Origin: Flavobacterium sp. CG_23.5 | Lineage (GTDB): Bacteria > Bacteroidota > Bacteroidia > Flavobacteriales > Flavobacteriaceae | Assembly: GCF_017875765.1 (NCBI RefSeq) | Contig: NZ_JAGGNA010000001.1 | Location: 1,619,501 to 1,683,500, forward strand | Direction: 5' to 3' | Length of the DNA: 64,000 bases | Shown: positions 53,912-63,435 of the stretch, piece after piece | Numbering within the stretch: position 1 is the first letter of the stretch | Layout: each line of letters opens with the position of its first letter | The notes under the pieces: generated by a model | Database searches by the model: none | The model's input: the letters and a program-made list of their open reading frames with translations, nothing else | Told to the model about the DNA's origin: nothing | Translations under genes and position numbers: made by a program

Positions 53912-55146
53912 ATTTTTTTATTTGAGACTTTTTTAATCAAATCATATTTTAAAATAAATCCGAGTATTGCCAACATGTGAAAAAACACTAAATCAAACAA
54001 TATCTCACTTGTAGATAATACTAAAATCGATATGAAAAATGCAATTGCCATTTTCTTATTTTTCTCATATTGGTAACATAAAAAATAAAAGTAATTATAA
54101 ATTCCGTATAAATAAAAAACAGTAAATAGTATACCTCTTTGAACCAATAAAGCAGTTAACCCATTATTTCTTAATACATTTTTATCATTAATCCCAATCC
54201 TTACCCTTTTGTCGCTTCCTTTACCAAAAAGAAAGTACTCTGGTTGTTCAGTAACCTCTCTCCAGTCCAGTATCGTACTTGCAATTCGAGAATCTCCCCC
54301 TTTATCCTGAATAGCATCTTCCCTGTTAATAAATTCTTCAAAGATCTTATCTTTTAAAAAAGTTGTATTATTAAACAGTATAAAAGAACCCGTTAATAAT
54401 ACTGTCATCAACAACATTTTCTTTATTAAAATAATTTTATTTGAAAGTAATATTAAACCTAAAACTAAAACTGCAAATGAAACGTATCCCGTTGAGGAAA
54501 ATGTGGTTATCAGTGTAATAAAACTAACAATTGAATATTTGTTAATTATTTTTTTAAATAGAATTAAATTAAAAATAATTGAAAGGATAAGTAGGCTTGC
54601 AAATATTGTTGGTTCCCAGAAAGGTCCATTATTGCGAATCAAATAAAAATTATAATCAAAATTATAAAATATGGGATTTACTTGAGATGACAAATTGCCA
54701 TATTGCTCGTTTTCAACTCTAAAAATAGGATCAAAAAATGATTCAATTATTTTAATTGCTGATTCAGAAATTAATAAAATACCGAAGATTATTAAACTTA
54801 TAATTGATAAAAAATGGATGATTTTTATATAAGTAATTAAAAGAGACGACTTGCAGCCAACTGAAAATCCGAAGCCAATTATAAATGATGATACTATAAC
54901 TCTAACAACTGATAAATCGTAATTGGGTGTAAAATTAAGGAAATGATAGACTTCAAGAATTAACAGAAAACTAATTAGAAATAGAACATCTTTATATTTA
55001 TACAATGATCCAAAAAAAAAGAGACTAATTGCCAAACAAATTGTCTCCATAAATTTATTTCTAAATATTGGAATAGTTGAAAAGGCAATCAATAAAAACA
55101 CTAAAACATAGACAATTCTTTTTTGTTTATTTATGTTGAGTTTCAT
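53893..55146 (-). CDS. wzy: Wzy-type polymerase of the second locus
   Basis: A 417-residue protein with about ten to twelve hydrophobic helices and a large loop in the middle (SQVNPIFYNFDYNFYLIRNN, WEPTIFASLL), plus a second loop with EQPEYFLFGKGSDKRVRIGI. It has a Wzy_C/O-antigen ligase-like layout. Such proteins are weakly conserved. The call rests on topology and on its place among glycosyltransferase genes, with no other polymerase in this locus. Confidence 0.82.
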   Translation of the reverse strand: MKLNINKQKRIVYVLVFLLIAFSTIPIFRNKFMETICLAISLFFFGSLYKYKDVLFLISFLLILEVYHFLNFTPNYDLSVVRVIVSSFIIGFGFSVGCKSSLLITYIKIIHFLSIISLIIFGILLISESAIKIIESFFDPIFRVENEQYGNLSSQVNPIFYNFDYNFYLIRNNGPFWEPTIFASLLILSIIFNLILFKKIINKYSIVSFITLITTFSSTGYVSFAVLVLGLILLSNKIILIKKMLLMTVLLTGSFILFNNTTFLKDKIFEEFINREDAIQDKGGDSRIASTILDWREVTEQPEYFLFGKGSDKRVRIGINDKNVLRNNGLTALLVQRGILFTVFYLYGIYNYFYFLCYQYEKNKKMAIAFFISILVLSTSEILFDLVFFHMLAILGFILKYDLIKKVSNKKICLKYQ

Positions 55147-55933
55147 GAATTATATTTTAAGCTAAAAATAAATTTAAAATTTTGCGAGGAGCTTCTCCTA
55201 GGTTTAAGAACATCTTAAAAATAATAATTATCTTTCTAATGTTTCCACGAAATATCTTCCTTCACTACTTTAGCTGGATTACCTCCAATTAATGTATTCT
55301 TTGAAGTAAAAATACCTTTCACTATTGAATTAGATGCAATGACTCTACCACTTGGTATAACTGCACCTTTGTATATTTTAACTCCACAACCAATCCAAAC
55401 ATTGTTTCCAATACTAATTGAGTTATTTTGTTGTTGCTTTTTTCCTTGATAACATATTTCATGAAAATCTTCATCTAGAAATTGACAGTCCCAGGATATT
55501 GTACAATTATCACCTATCGTTAGGTTATGCATAATAATTAGATTTGTGAAACAATTTATATAACCTCCAGATCCAATTGTTACCGTTGCATTTTTCCAAT
55601 ATCAAATCTACACCCTCGACCCACAGAGTAATTTCCTTTAATAACTAACTTCCCTGCAATATTCAAGTAAGTTCAGTCATTTTTATGAACAAATCCAACA
55701 AATGAAGTACCAATCCTGAGCAACCCATTTGATTCAATGTTCTTTAATCCTTTTATTGTAACTTTTTGATGTAGCAACATTTTTTTACCATAGAAAAGTT
55801 TAATCCAAATGAAACGAGCAAATACAATTAATGGATTACACCCAGAATGCAATAGGTCTATAAAATTTTTATATAAGTAAACAATAGCGTCCTAAACGAT
55901 TAAAAAAGAATGGCTAGTTTTTAACTCAAAGTT

Positions 55934-55941
55934 TACCTTTG
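55934..55941 (+). promoter_or_regulatory. Internal -7 box of the IS element
   Basis: TACCTTTG matches TAnnTTTG and lies inside a small hairpin (CTCAAAG-TTTAC-CTTTGAG, 55925-55943). It is 30 nt before the preferred ATG at 55971, which argues against the GTG at 55944 as start. A classical -33 TTG is not evident. Confidence 0.35.
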
Positions 55942-55970
55942 AGGTGACCAAAAAACAAAAGCCATTCTCG

Positions 55971-57140
55971 ATGACAAATGTAACACTGTTTTCTCAAATC
56001 ATTAGTAAACTAGATCGTTCAAAATTCAATAAACTTGTTGTTGAAAAGCAAAGCGACAAACATCAAAAAGGATTTAGTAGTTGGTCACATCTTGTATCTA
56101 TGTTGTTTTGCCAGTTTGCAAAAAGTCAATCGGTACGTGATATAAGTAACGGACTTCGTTCGGCAACAGGTAACTTGAATCATCTAGGAGTTCAAAGAGC
56201 ACCTTCAAAATCTACGATTAGTTATCAGAATAAAAAACGCGATTACACACTTTTCAAAGATTACTATTTTCAATTGCTCGATAGTTTAGGACAGCAAGCT
56301 CGATTCAAACAGGTAAAGTTTAAAATAAAGAGTAAAATTTTTCTTTTAGATTCCACGACCATAAGTTTGTGTTTAAGTTTGTTTGATTGGGCCAAATACA
56401 AAACGGCAAAAGGAGCCGTAAAAATGCATACTTTGCTTGATTATGATGGTCATTTACCCGCTTACGTAAACATTACAAATGGAAAAACTGCTGATAATAA
56501 GGGAGCTTACGAGATCCCATTGCTCAAAGGGAGTGTGATTGTTGCAGACCGTTTTTATAATGATTTTTCGCTTTTAAATGTTTGGGACAGCAAAGAGGTT
56601 TATTTCGTTATTAGACACAAAGAAAATCTGCAATTTACTACCTTAAAAGAAAACGAACTGCCAGAGAATAGACATTCACATATTTTAAAAGATGAAATAA
56701 TTGAGCTTAAAAATGAAGCATCATTAAAAAAATATCCACACAAATTAAGACGAGTTGTTGTTTGGGATGATCTAAACAAACAAACTATTGAACTGATAAC
56801 AAATCATACTAAATGGAGTCCAAACACAATTAGCGAACTCTATAAAAGCCGCTGGCAAATAGAAATATTTTTTAGAGAAATAAAACAACTTCTACACATA
56901 AAATCATTCATTGGAACAAGTGAAAATGCAGTAATGATACAAATATGGACAGCACTAATTACAATTCTTGTACTAAAAGCGCTCAAGGCAATGGCGCTAT
57001 ACAATTGGCATTTATCGAATTTGGTAGCATTTATAAGACTTAATATTTTTGTGAAAATTAACCTTCAACTTTGGCTCGACAAGCCCTTTGAAGATCATCA
57101 TGAAAAAATTCCTGATAGTATACAAGGGGTTCTATTCTAA
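55971..57140 (+). CDS. IS4-family transposase
   Basis: A 389-residue DDE transposase from ATG 55971 (MTNVTLFSQIISKLDRSKFN); an upstream GTG at 55944 gives a 398-aa version but lies within the promoter region. Motifs: HLVSMLFCQFAKSQSVRDIS, FLLDSTTISLCLSLFDWAKY (first Asp), VIVADRFYNDFSLLNVW (second Asp), and ISELYKSRWQIEIFFREIKQ, the IS4 Y-(2)-R-(3)-E-(6)-K signature with the third catalytic Glu. The reading frame is complete. Confidence 0.93.
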   Translation: MTNVTLFSQIISKLDRSKFNKLVVEKQSDKHQKGFSSWSHLVSMLFCQFAKSQSVRDISNGLRSATGNLNHLGVQRAPSKSTISYQNKKRDYTLFKDYYFQLLDSLGQQARFKQVKFKIKSKIFLLDSTTISLCLSLFDWAKYKTAKGAVKMHTLLDYDGHLPAYVNITNGKTADNKGAYEIPLLKGSVIVADRFYNDFSLLNVWDSKEVYFVIRHKENLQFTTLKENELPENRHSHILKDEIIELKNEASLKKYPHKLRRVVVWDDLNKQTIELITNHTKWSPNTISELYKSRWQIEIFFREIKQLLHIKSFIGTSENAVMIQIWTALITILVLKALKAMALYNWHLSNLVAFIRLNIFVKINLQLWLDKPFEDHHEKIPDSIQGVLF

Positions 57141-57381
57141 AAAACTATTGTTTTTCAGTCTCAAGCCAATGAAATTGCAAATTTTATTATACTTGAAATT
57201 TATTTAGGACAGTATTGATAAGTAAACAATTATTTTTTGCATATTATGAGTCTTTAATCATTTTACAGACAGTAGTGATAAAGCTTCTAATGTTTTTATT
57301 CTGATTATGTATCATTTGTTGTTTTAACTTTTTTTTTCCACAATCTAAAATATTGATTAATACCCCTCTTTTGAATTCATT

Positions 57382-58515
57382 CTAATCAAATTGAACTTTC
57401 AATATGGTTTCAATAATATAATCTAATTGATCTATTGTTAGTTCATAAAACAAAGGCAATCTAACCAACCTTTCCGTGAACTCATCTGAGTTAGGCAATT
57501 CAGAAATTTGATTAATGCTATTGCTTTTATGAAAACTAGATTTGTGTAAACTTAAATAATGAAAAACTGCCAAAATATTATTTTCCTTTAAATGACTAAT
57601 TAGCAAATTACGTTGTTCTCCAGTTTTACATACAAGATAAAACATGTGTCCATTGTTAGTGGCATATTCTGGAATAAATGGCATTTCAACTTGATGCTTT
57701 TTCGCCCAATCTTTTAAACCATTATAATAATATTCCCAAATTTCGACTCTCTTATTTTGAATATCTTCAAGATTTTCCAATTGTGCCCATAAATAAGCTG
57801 AGATTATTTCTGAGGGAAGAAAAGAAGAGCCAGTATCTACCCAGCCATATTTGTCAACTTCACCTCTAAAAAACTCGGATCTATTGGTCCCTTTTTCCCA
57901 AATTATTTCAGAACGGTTTATAAAACGATCATCATTTATTGCAATCAGTCCACCTTCACCGGAATTAATATTCTTTGTTTCATGAAAAGAGAAAGCAGCC
58001 ATATGACCAATACTTCCCAGAGCACGTCCTTTGTAAAAGGACTCAACTGCCTGAGCTGCATCTTCTATGACAGTTAAATTGTATTTATTTGCCACCTCCA
58101 TTATTTTATCCATATCACAAGCAACACCAGCATAATGTACTGGTACAATTACTTTTGTTTTAGATGTAATTAAGGCTTCAAGTTTATCTTCATCAATTCC
58201 CGGATGATCAGTTCTGCTATCGGCGAAAATTATTTTTGCCCCTTGTCTCACAAATGCTAATGCTGTTGAAACAAAAGTGTAAGAAGGCACAATGACTTCA
58301 TCTCCTGGCTCAATATTAGCAAGTATCGCACACATCTCTAACGCATCCGTACATGAAGTAGTTAAAAGTACTTTTTTAAATCCGTATCGATTTTCAAAAT
58401 AACTCTGACATTTTTTAGTAAACATTCCATTACCGGAAATTTTACCAGAATATACGGCCTGATAGATGTAATGCATTTCCTTACCTGTTAAGTAAGGCTT
58501 GTTAAATGGTATCAT
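57382..58515 (-). CDS. wecE: dTDP-4-amino-4,6-dideoxygalactose transaminase
   Basis: A 377-residue PLP transaminase matching RffA/WecE: MIPFNKPYLTGKEMHYIYQA, VLLTTSCTDALEMCAILANI, DEVIVPSYTFVSTALAFVRQ, VIEDAAQAVESFYKG, AAFSFHETKNINSGEGGLI with Schiff-base Lys in HETKN, and SGSSFLPSEIIS-like DTGSSFLPSEIISAYL. It converts dTDP-4-keto-6-deoxyglucose (RfbA/RfbB product) to dTDP-4-amino-4,6-dideoxygalactose. It overlaps the WecD-like gene by 4 nt, which completes the Fuc4NAc pathway. Confidence 0.95.
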   Translation of the reverse strand: MIPFNKPYLTGKEMHYIYQAVYSGKISGNGMFTKKCQSYFENRYGFKKVLLTTSCTDALEMCAILANIEPGDEVIVPSYTFVSTALAFVRQGAKIIFADSRTDHPGIDEDKLEALITSKTKVIVPVHYAGVACDMDKIMEVANKYNLTVIEDAAQAVESFYKGRALGSIGHMAAFSFHETKNINSGEGGLIAINDDRFINRSEIIWEKGTNRSEFFRGEVDKYGWVDTGSSFLPSEIISAYLWAQLENLEDIQNKRVEIWEYYYNGLKDWAKKHQVEMPFIPEYATNNGHMFYLVCKTGEQRNLLISHLKENNILAVFHYLSLHKSSFHKSNSINQISELPNSDEFTERLVRLPLFYELTIDQLDYIIETILKVQFD

Positions 58516-59240
58516 AATTTATTACTATAGTGGTAAATATATTTTATTTCTTCGAGTTTATTAAATCCCATTTTTAAATGAAAATTAAACGATTCCATGT
58601 TTTGAAGTGAGAAAGGACTGTTAATACACTCCAATTCACATGTATTTGACCAATAACCAAATGATTGATTCCATAATTTACTTCCCAATCCCATTCGTTT
58701 AATATTTTCGTCAACTCCTGTTAATGTAAACAACCCTAACTTATTAGTATTGTTTGTTTTTATAATATGAACCCCGACTATAGTGTTTTTGGTCCGTTCT
58801 ACAAATAAGCCATCTGAAAAAGATTGATCAAGAGCATTGTCTATCCATTTTCTATAAAGCTCTTTCGTTTTTTCTGGTCCAATCAACGGTTCTTTATAAA
58901 ATCTTGAAACAGTGGCAGTTTGTTCTGCTATACGATAACATTCTTGTAATTCAGTTTCAGATAATTCAGTTCGAAATTCATAAGGTATATTTGAATATTC
59001 ATTAGGATTAAATTTTTTGGACATAGTAATCTGCACATCCATTAAATTAAGTTTCAACTGTTCTTTATTTTCTATATTAAGTATTTTCTTAAGACTTATA
59101 ATATAAACTAATTCAAATTCATCTTCTTTTACTTGTTGTTCACAAGAAACCGGATCAAAGTTATCAGTTTCAGCAAGGATTATACGACCCACTTTTATTC
59201 CAAAAAACTCGGTATCCCAATTTAATTTTTCTATTATCAT
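58512..59240 (-). CDS. WecD/RffC-like GNAT N-acetyltransferase
   Basis: A 242-residue GNAT: KLNWDTEFFGIKVGRIILA (an N-terminal motif typical of RffC), RIAEQTATVSRFYKEPLIGP, IVGVHIIKTNNTNKLGLFTL, and DENIKRMGLGSKLWNQSFG (acetyl-CoA loop). It would N-acetylate dTDP-Fuc4N to dTDP-Fuc4NAc. Its overlap with the WecE gene strongly supports this role. Confidence 0.87.
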   Translation of the reverse strand: MIIEKLNWDTEFFGIKVGRIILAETDNFDPVSCEQQVKEDEFELVYIISLKKILNIENKEQLKLNLMDVQITMSKKFNPNEYSNIPYEFRTELSETELQECYRIAEQTATVSRFYKEPLIGPEKTKELYRKWIDNALDQSFSDGLFVERTKNTIVGVHIIKTNNTNKLGLFTLTGVDENIKRMGLGSKLWNQSFGYWSNTCELECINSPFSLQNMESFNFHLKMGFNKLEEIKYIYHYSNKL

Positions 59241-59245
59241 AAACT

Positions 59246-60559
59246 TTAGTACGTGTTTTTGGATAAAATTTCTCTAAATTTTTCGGCTATTATATTCGGT
59301 TGAAGTATTTTTTGACTTAACTCAATACAGTTCAAACTCATTCTTTCCTTTTCTGCCGTTTTCATTTCAAGAATATTTTTTAAACCTGATGCTAAGTCAT
59401 TGCAATCTCTTAATTTAGCCCTATGTCCTGTAACTCCATTATGGACTAAATCTATCGCAACTCCCATTTCAAATGACGCTACTGGAGTTCCACACATAAT
59501 AGATTGATTAATCATCATAGGACCGGAATCTTCAATCGACGGGCAAACAAATACATTTGCTGCTTGAAATGCCAAAGCTAAATTAGAATAATTAAGAAAC
59601 CCTAAAAAGGTATGGCTAAAAGGCAAATCTTTAATCATCTCCTCGTTATTTCTACCAGCTATAATTAAGTGTATGTCTTTTATTTGTTCCTCTGAAATTT
59701 GATTCTTTAATATTATTAATGACTCTATTAATTCTTTATATCCCTTTCTAATTTCCTTAACACTAACTGCTCCAAAAAAAATCAATTGCTTGTCTTGCGG
59801 TAAACCCAGTTGATTTCTTGCTTCTGATTTATTCCCCGGTTTAAATAAGTCATTATTTATTGGCAAATGAATTTTATAATGCGGTTTATTTATGAATAAA
59901 CTACTTCTCTTTAATTGATCAAATTGCCATTGAGAAGCCGCTATTGGAATAATATTTGATTTTTCAATGAAATCAAATTTATTTAACCAATTAAGATTTG
60001 TTTTATCTTTACTATTGTTAGAATATATTCCTGGACAATGTCCACATTCTTTGGTGTAACCCAAACAATCCCATGCATAATGACAGCCCCCCGTGATTGG
60101 TGCCATATCCATCATGTACCACAATATTGGGGCATTGGTTTTTTTATTTAAATAATGCAAATCACTTGTACTCAGAAAAAATTGAGGAAAAAGATAAATA
60201 AATGCATCTGGTTTAAAACTAATTTTTTTAAGTATTTTTTTTGCTTTAAATGTCGATTTTTTTTCATCTATACCATCCATGTAATAATTTGAATCAAATA
60301 AATGTTCGTTTTGAACTTTAGGTTTTAACCTATTTTTCAACCTTTGATAAATGCCTAAAAGAGTACCTGTGATTGTTATTGTGTTTTCATATTTCTTTTC
60401 AAGTCTTGAACTTGTGACTATCTTCACATTACACCCGCTTTGATTTAAACATTGCATCAAATCAAATGCAACTATTCCAGACACTTTGTATGGATGGGAT
60501 GCCGTTAAAATTACAATATTATATTTTTTATTTGTCCCAAATTCCTCTGGCTGTTCCAT
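59246..60559 (-). CDS. Glycosyltransferase family 4 protein
   Basis: A 437-residue GT-B enzyme: NIVILTASHPYKVSGIVAFD, APILWYMMDMAPITGGCHYAWDCLGYTKECGHCPG (a Cys-rich loop seen in capsule/colanic acid WcaC-like transferases), QLIFFGAVSVKEIRKGYKEL, IIAGRNNEEMIK, and FVCPSIEDSGPMMINQSIMCGTPVASFE. It probably belongs to the WcaC-like group. Its start overlaps the flippase gene by 32 nt, suggesting tight coupling. The donor may be dTDP-Fuc4NAc or a neutral hexose; not determinable. Confidence 0.88.
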   Translation of the reverse strand: MEQPEEFGTNKKYNIVILTASHPYKVSGIVAFDLMQCLNQSGCNVKIVTSSRLEKKYENTITITGTLLGIYQRLKNRLKPKVQNEHLFDSNYYMDGIDEKKSTFKAKKILKKISFKPDAFIYLFPQFFLSTSDLHYLNKKTNAPILWYMMDMAPITGGCHYAWDCLGYTKECGHCPGIYSNNSKDKTNLNWLNKFDFIEKSNIIPIAASQWQFDQLKRSSLFINKPHYKIHLPINNDLFKPGNKSEARNQLGLPQDKQLIFFGAVSVKEIRKGYKELIESLIILKNQISEEQIKDIHLIIAGRNNEEMIKDLPFSHTFLGFLNYSNLALAFQAANVFVCPSIEDSGPMMINQSIMCGTPVASFEMGVAIDLVHNGVTGHRAKLRDCNDLASGLKNILEMKTAEKERMSLNCIELSQKILQPNIIAEKFREILSKNTY

Positions 60560-61892
60560 TAATTATTTTTTTGTATTGTAAAGGTAAAACTAGATTTGAT
60601 ATTAAAAAAAGGAAGCTATTTCCATATATTATTCCAGGCACACCTAGTTGAAAATAAGTTGCAAGAATTATGCTTAAGGGAATATTAAGTATGATTACCA
60701 GAAAACTCAGCCATAATTGTGCTTTTAATTTACCTACTCCATTAATAAAGTTTACATAAATCATATTATACGAAAATACCAACACATAAACAGCCATCGA
60801 AATAGACAAACTTATGGGTACTTTTACTTTGGTTCCTAACCAAAAATTGTAAAACCAATTAGCCATTAAAAGCATAATAATTAAAGTAATTGGAATTAAA
60901 AGCCATAATTTTTGAATATTTTGTACTGATTTTTTTATCCAATTAAAATCATTTCTGTTATATGCGTCAGTAAAAGAAGACCAATATGGAGTAATGACAA
61001 TTGAGTAAATCATAATTATTATTGAGAAATATTTGAAGGCTATATTATAGGGCACTACTGCGGCTGGTCCAAATAATTGAATTATAATAAAATTATCGGT
61101 TGAAAAAAGAATCATAGCACCGATTTGAAGAATAAAAAAATTGAAACCCAAACCAAAAATATCTTTTAAATATTCCTTTTTCCATAAGCTAACTGTTGGC
61201 TTAAAGGCTTTGTAACGAGTATTAAATGCAAATAAATTGAACCAAACAAGAATAAGCACAGGAAAGACAGAAAAAATAGTTCCGAAAATCAACAGTGAAC
61301 TTTCAGATGTTTTGGTCATAATCCAAATCAACAACAAAGATCCCGCTTGTATGAAAAAATTAATCTTCCCTTGCATAGAATGATGCTGATCCGCTGTATA
61401 GATAGTAGTTATCAACTTTACCACTAACTGCAAACAGAAAAAACCAAAAACTATGGGCATTAAAATCCTCAGATCCTTTTGCAAACTCGCGGATGTATTG
61501 AATACTTTTGTCCAGTCAATAAATATGTTCAAAACAAAAAAAAACAAAATCAAACCAACGCAGACTGCTCCAATTGTAAAATAGGCCACACTTACATAAC
61601 CTCGGGCTAATGTCATATCACCATTTGCTTTTGCTTCTGCAAATTTATTGCGTAAACCATTACCTAATCCAATATCAAAAAAAGCAAACCACCCTATAAA
61701 TGAACTTATAGTCAACCAGATTCCGTAATTCTCCATATTGAGAAAAGATATTGTAAGTGGTACCAGGAGAAAACTAGCCAACATGCTTCCTCCTTTGTAG
61801 ATAAACGACAATAGGACATGTTTGCTGATATTTTTGGTACGATCACTTTTAATACCAACTTTATCGTATATTTTGTATAACTTATTTTTCAT
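60528..61892 (-). CDS. wzx: Wzx-type flippase of the second locus
   Basis: A 454-residue protein with about 12 helices: ISKHVLLSFIYKGGSMLASFLLVPLTISFL near the N-terminus, NYGIWLTISSFIGWFAFFDIGLGNGLRN (the conserved flippase signature), FFILQIGAMILFSTDNFIII and IYVNFINGVGKLKAQLW. It belongs to the polysaccharide transporter family. It is first in the group of genes with the WcaC-like GT4, WecD and WecE genes. Confidence 0.92.
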   Translation of the reverse strand: MKNKLYKIYDKVGIKSDRTKNISKHVLLSFIYKGGSMLASFLLVPLTISFLNMENYGIWLTISSFIGWFAFFDIGLGNGLRNKFAEAKANGDMTLARGYVSVAYFTIGAVCVGLILFFFVLNIFIDWTKVFNTSASLQKDLRILMPIVFGFFCLQLVVKLITTIYTADQHHSMQGKINFFIQAGSLLLIWIMTKTSESSLLIFGTIFSVFPVLILVWFNLFAFNTRYKAFKPTVSLWKKEYLKDIFGLGFNFFILQIGAMILFSTDNFIIIQLFGPAAVVPYNIAFKYFSIIIMIYSIVITPYWSSFTDAYNRNDFNWIKKSVQNIQKLWLLIPITLIIMLLMANWFYNFWLGTKVKVPISLSISMAVYVLVFSYNMIYVNFINGVGKLKAQLWLSFLVIILNIPLSIILATYFQLGVPGIIYGNSFLFLISNLVLPLQYKKIINGTARGIWDK

Positions 61893-62147
61893 TATAGGCT
61901 TTATTATAAATCGCTATTATGCTAATTCCACTATTACCTCACAAATTTCCACCTTTGAGAAAGAAAGTGCGATCACCAGAACTTATTTTTTTATTTCATG
62001 CGCAGACTGAATGAAACTACCTAAAAGTTAAAAACTTTACATAGCTAGTATTCAAATAGTATGTCGGCAAGATTAATAAAATTATTATTGGTTTATATAA
62101 TTAAAAATATAGCTTCCTCCTTTATAAACTTCTTATCTACTCTTGAT

Positions 62148-63227
62148 TCAAATTTTTATTTGCTTTTTATCCAAAAAACGAATTAAAGCAGCAAAATTAA
62201 CTTGTGAGATCCAGATTCTACTGGTTGCAGGAGTGGCACCGATTTCAGCTACAGGATTCCACAAATAAAAAATCCCTTGATAAACTAAAGCTGTTGGTTT
62301 ATAAAAATACGTTCGCCCCGTCCCAGTATTTGATAATAAAGGGGTATCCCAAAAAACATAATTGATACCGTCATCACTTCTACCTAATAATATTTCATTT
62401 GCAGATTCAGGAGATACCACACAATAATATTTATTATTATATTCAAAAAAATCAAAATGCCAAAAATCAAATCCTGACTTATATTTAGGCAATACATCTA
62501 ATGTTTTAACAAATTTATTTTTGAATAAATCATTATCTGGCAAATCCCAAATAGATAAGCCTAGAGGGATTCTATTAGGAGTAAACAGATGATGATCTCC
62601 ATATAATTTAACTTGCCCATTGACAGAAGCAATAATTGGACACATTTCACTATCTTCAGTACTGGATTTCTCTCCGGCAAAAAACTTTTTCTCTGTAAAT
62701 GTTGTACCATCAATAGAATATTTCCCAAAAGTACCACGAGCCATTTTATTAGCAGAACAAGATGGAGTGTAATTTTCTCTCCAAAACACCCACAAACCTT
62801 TTCCGTCATAATAAAGACTTGGATCTGAATTATAACCTTTTTTTGGTGTTTCTTCCATTACTCCACTTGCAATCCAATTTGTAGGTACCACACTCTCGTC
62901 TGTTGAATCTCCATAATATAAAATAGGGTTTTCAATCGATGAATCATATCCTCTATATGGAGAAGCAATCATCCACCATTTATGTCCAGCGAAGCCTTTA
63001 GGGATAAATCGCACACAGGGATGTATTAAATCGTCAAAATACTTCTCTGGTTGAGGAGTGGGAGCACTAACTTTGACTCCCAATTTCATAGCATCTATTT
63101 GATTTAAATCAATGTCAGTTGTGTTTGAAGTTGTATTTACTTCTTTTTTATCAGTTACATCTTTAGAACAAGAAGAAGAAATTAAAACAGCAATTATAAA
63201 AATTCTTTTAAGGTAGTTTTCTATCAT
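62148..63227 (-). CDS. Lipoprotein resembling a five-bladed glycoside hydrolase (GH43/GH62-like fold)
   Basis: A 359-residue surface or periplasmic lipoprotein: signal peptide with lipobox ISSSC (Cys20), a low-complexity Thr/Asn linker, then repeated Trp/Tyr/Asp-rich blades (HKWWMIASPYRGYDSSIENP, DPSLYYDGKGLWVFWRENYT, EDSEMCPIIASVNGQ, FDFWHFDFFEYNNKYY, GRTYFYKPTALVYQGIFYLWNP). The pattern resembles the beta-propeller of glycosidases such as GH43. I cannot identify catalytic acids with certainty. In an EPS locus it may cut or modify the polymer. It is separated from the flippase gene by 255 bp without genes. Confidence 0.65.
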   Translation of the reverse strand: MIENYLKRIFIIAVLISSSCSKDVTDKKEVNTTSNTTDIDLNQIDAMKLGVKVSAPTPQPEKYFDDLIHPCVRFIPKGFAGHKWWMIASPYRGYDSSIENPILYYGDSTDESVVPTNWIASGVMEETPKKGYNSDPSLYYDGKGLWVFWRENYTPSCSANKMARGTFGKYSIDGTTFTEKKFFAGEKSSTEDSEMCPIIASVNGQVKLYGDHHLFTPNRIPLGLSIWDLPDNDLFKNKFVKTLDVLPKYKSGFDFWHFDFFEYNNKYYCVVSPESANEILLGRSDDGINYVFWDTPLLSNTGTGRTYFYKPTALVYQGIFYLWNPVAEIGATPATSRIWISQVNFAALIRFLDKKQIKI

Positions 63228-63435
63228 GTATTGTTTGGTTCTAAAATATTGGCTTACTATGAGCTAATATTTTACTTTTTCATTAAAATAAGCATCATCC
63301 AAAATAACTGCACTACCCATTTTACGTAGGTTCAAATTTAAATAATCACAAAAGCGGGTGATTATTTTTTCATGCACTTCTATTGAAAATAATTTACATT
63401 AGTATAACCACCCTCTTTCAAGTATTATTCTCTCT

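Larger units (their letters stand above)
55882..57217 (+). mobile_element. Complete IS4-family insertion sequence (1336 bp)
   Basis: Terminal inverted repeats are CAATAGCGTCCTAAA (55882-55896) and TTTAGGACAGTATTG (57203-57217), 13 of 15 bases matching when paired. The 9-bp target duplication ATAAGTAAA lies on both sides (55873-55881, 57218-57226). One transposase gene fills it. The identical duplication and intact gene suggest a fairly recent insertion. Confidence 0.93.
55236..57242 (-). pseudogene. Hexapeptide acetyltransferase gene split by an IS4 element
   Basis: The intact tail (55236-55532) encodes a left-handed beta-helix: NLTIGDNCTISWDCQFLDED, SISIGNNVWIGCGVKIYKGA, NTLIGGNPAKVVKED. 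Removing the IS and one 9-bp duplication restores the frame from ATG at 57242: MQKIIVYLYKNFIDLLH, then KNIESNGLLRIGTSFVGFVH. Further decay follows: an in-frame TGA after FVHKND (probably CGA changed to TGA) and a one-base loss in an A-run before GCAACGGTAACAATTGG. It is therefore broken three times and cannot make a full-length protein. Before decay it would have O-acetylated the second glycan. Confidence 0.88.
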
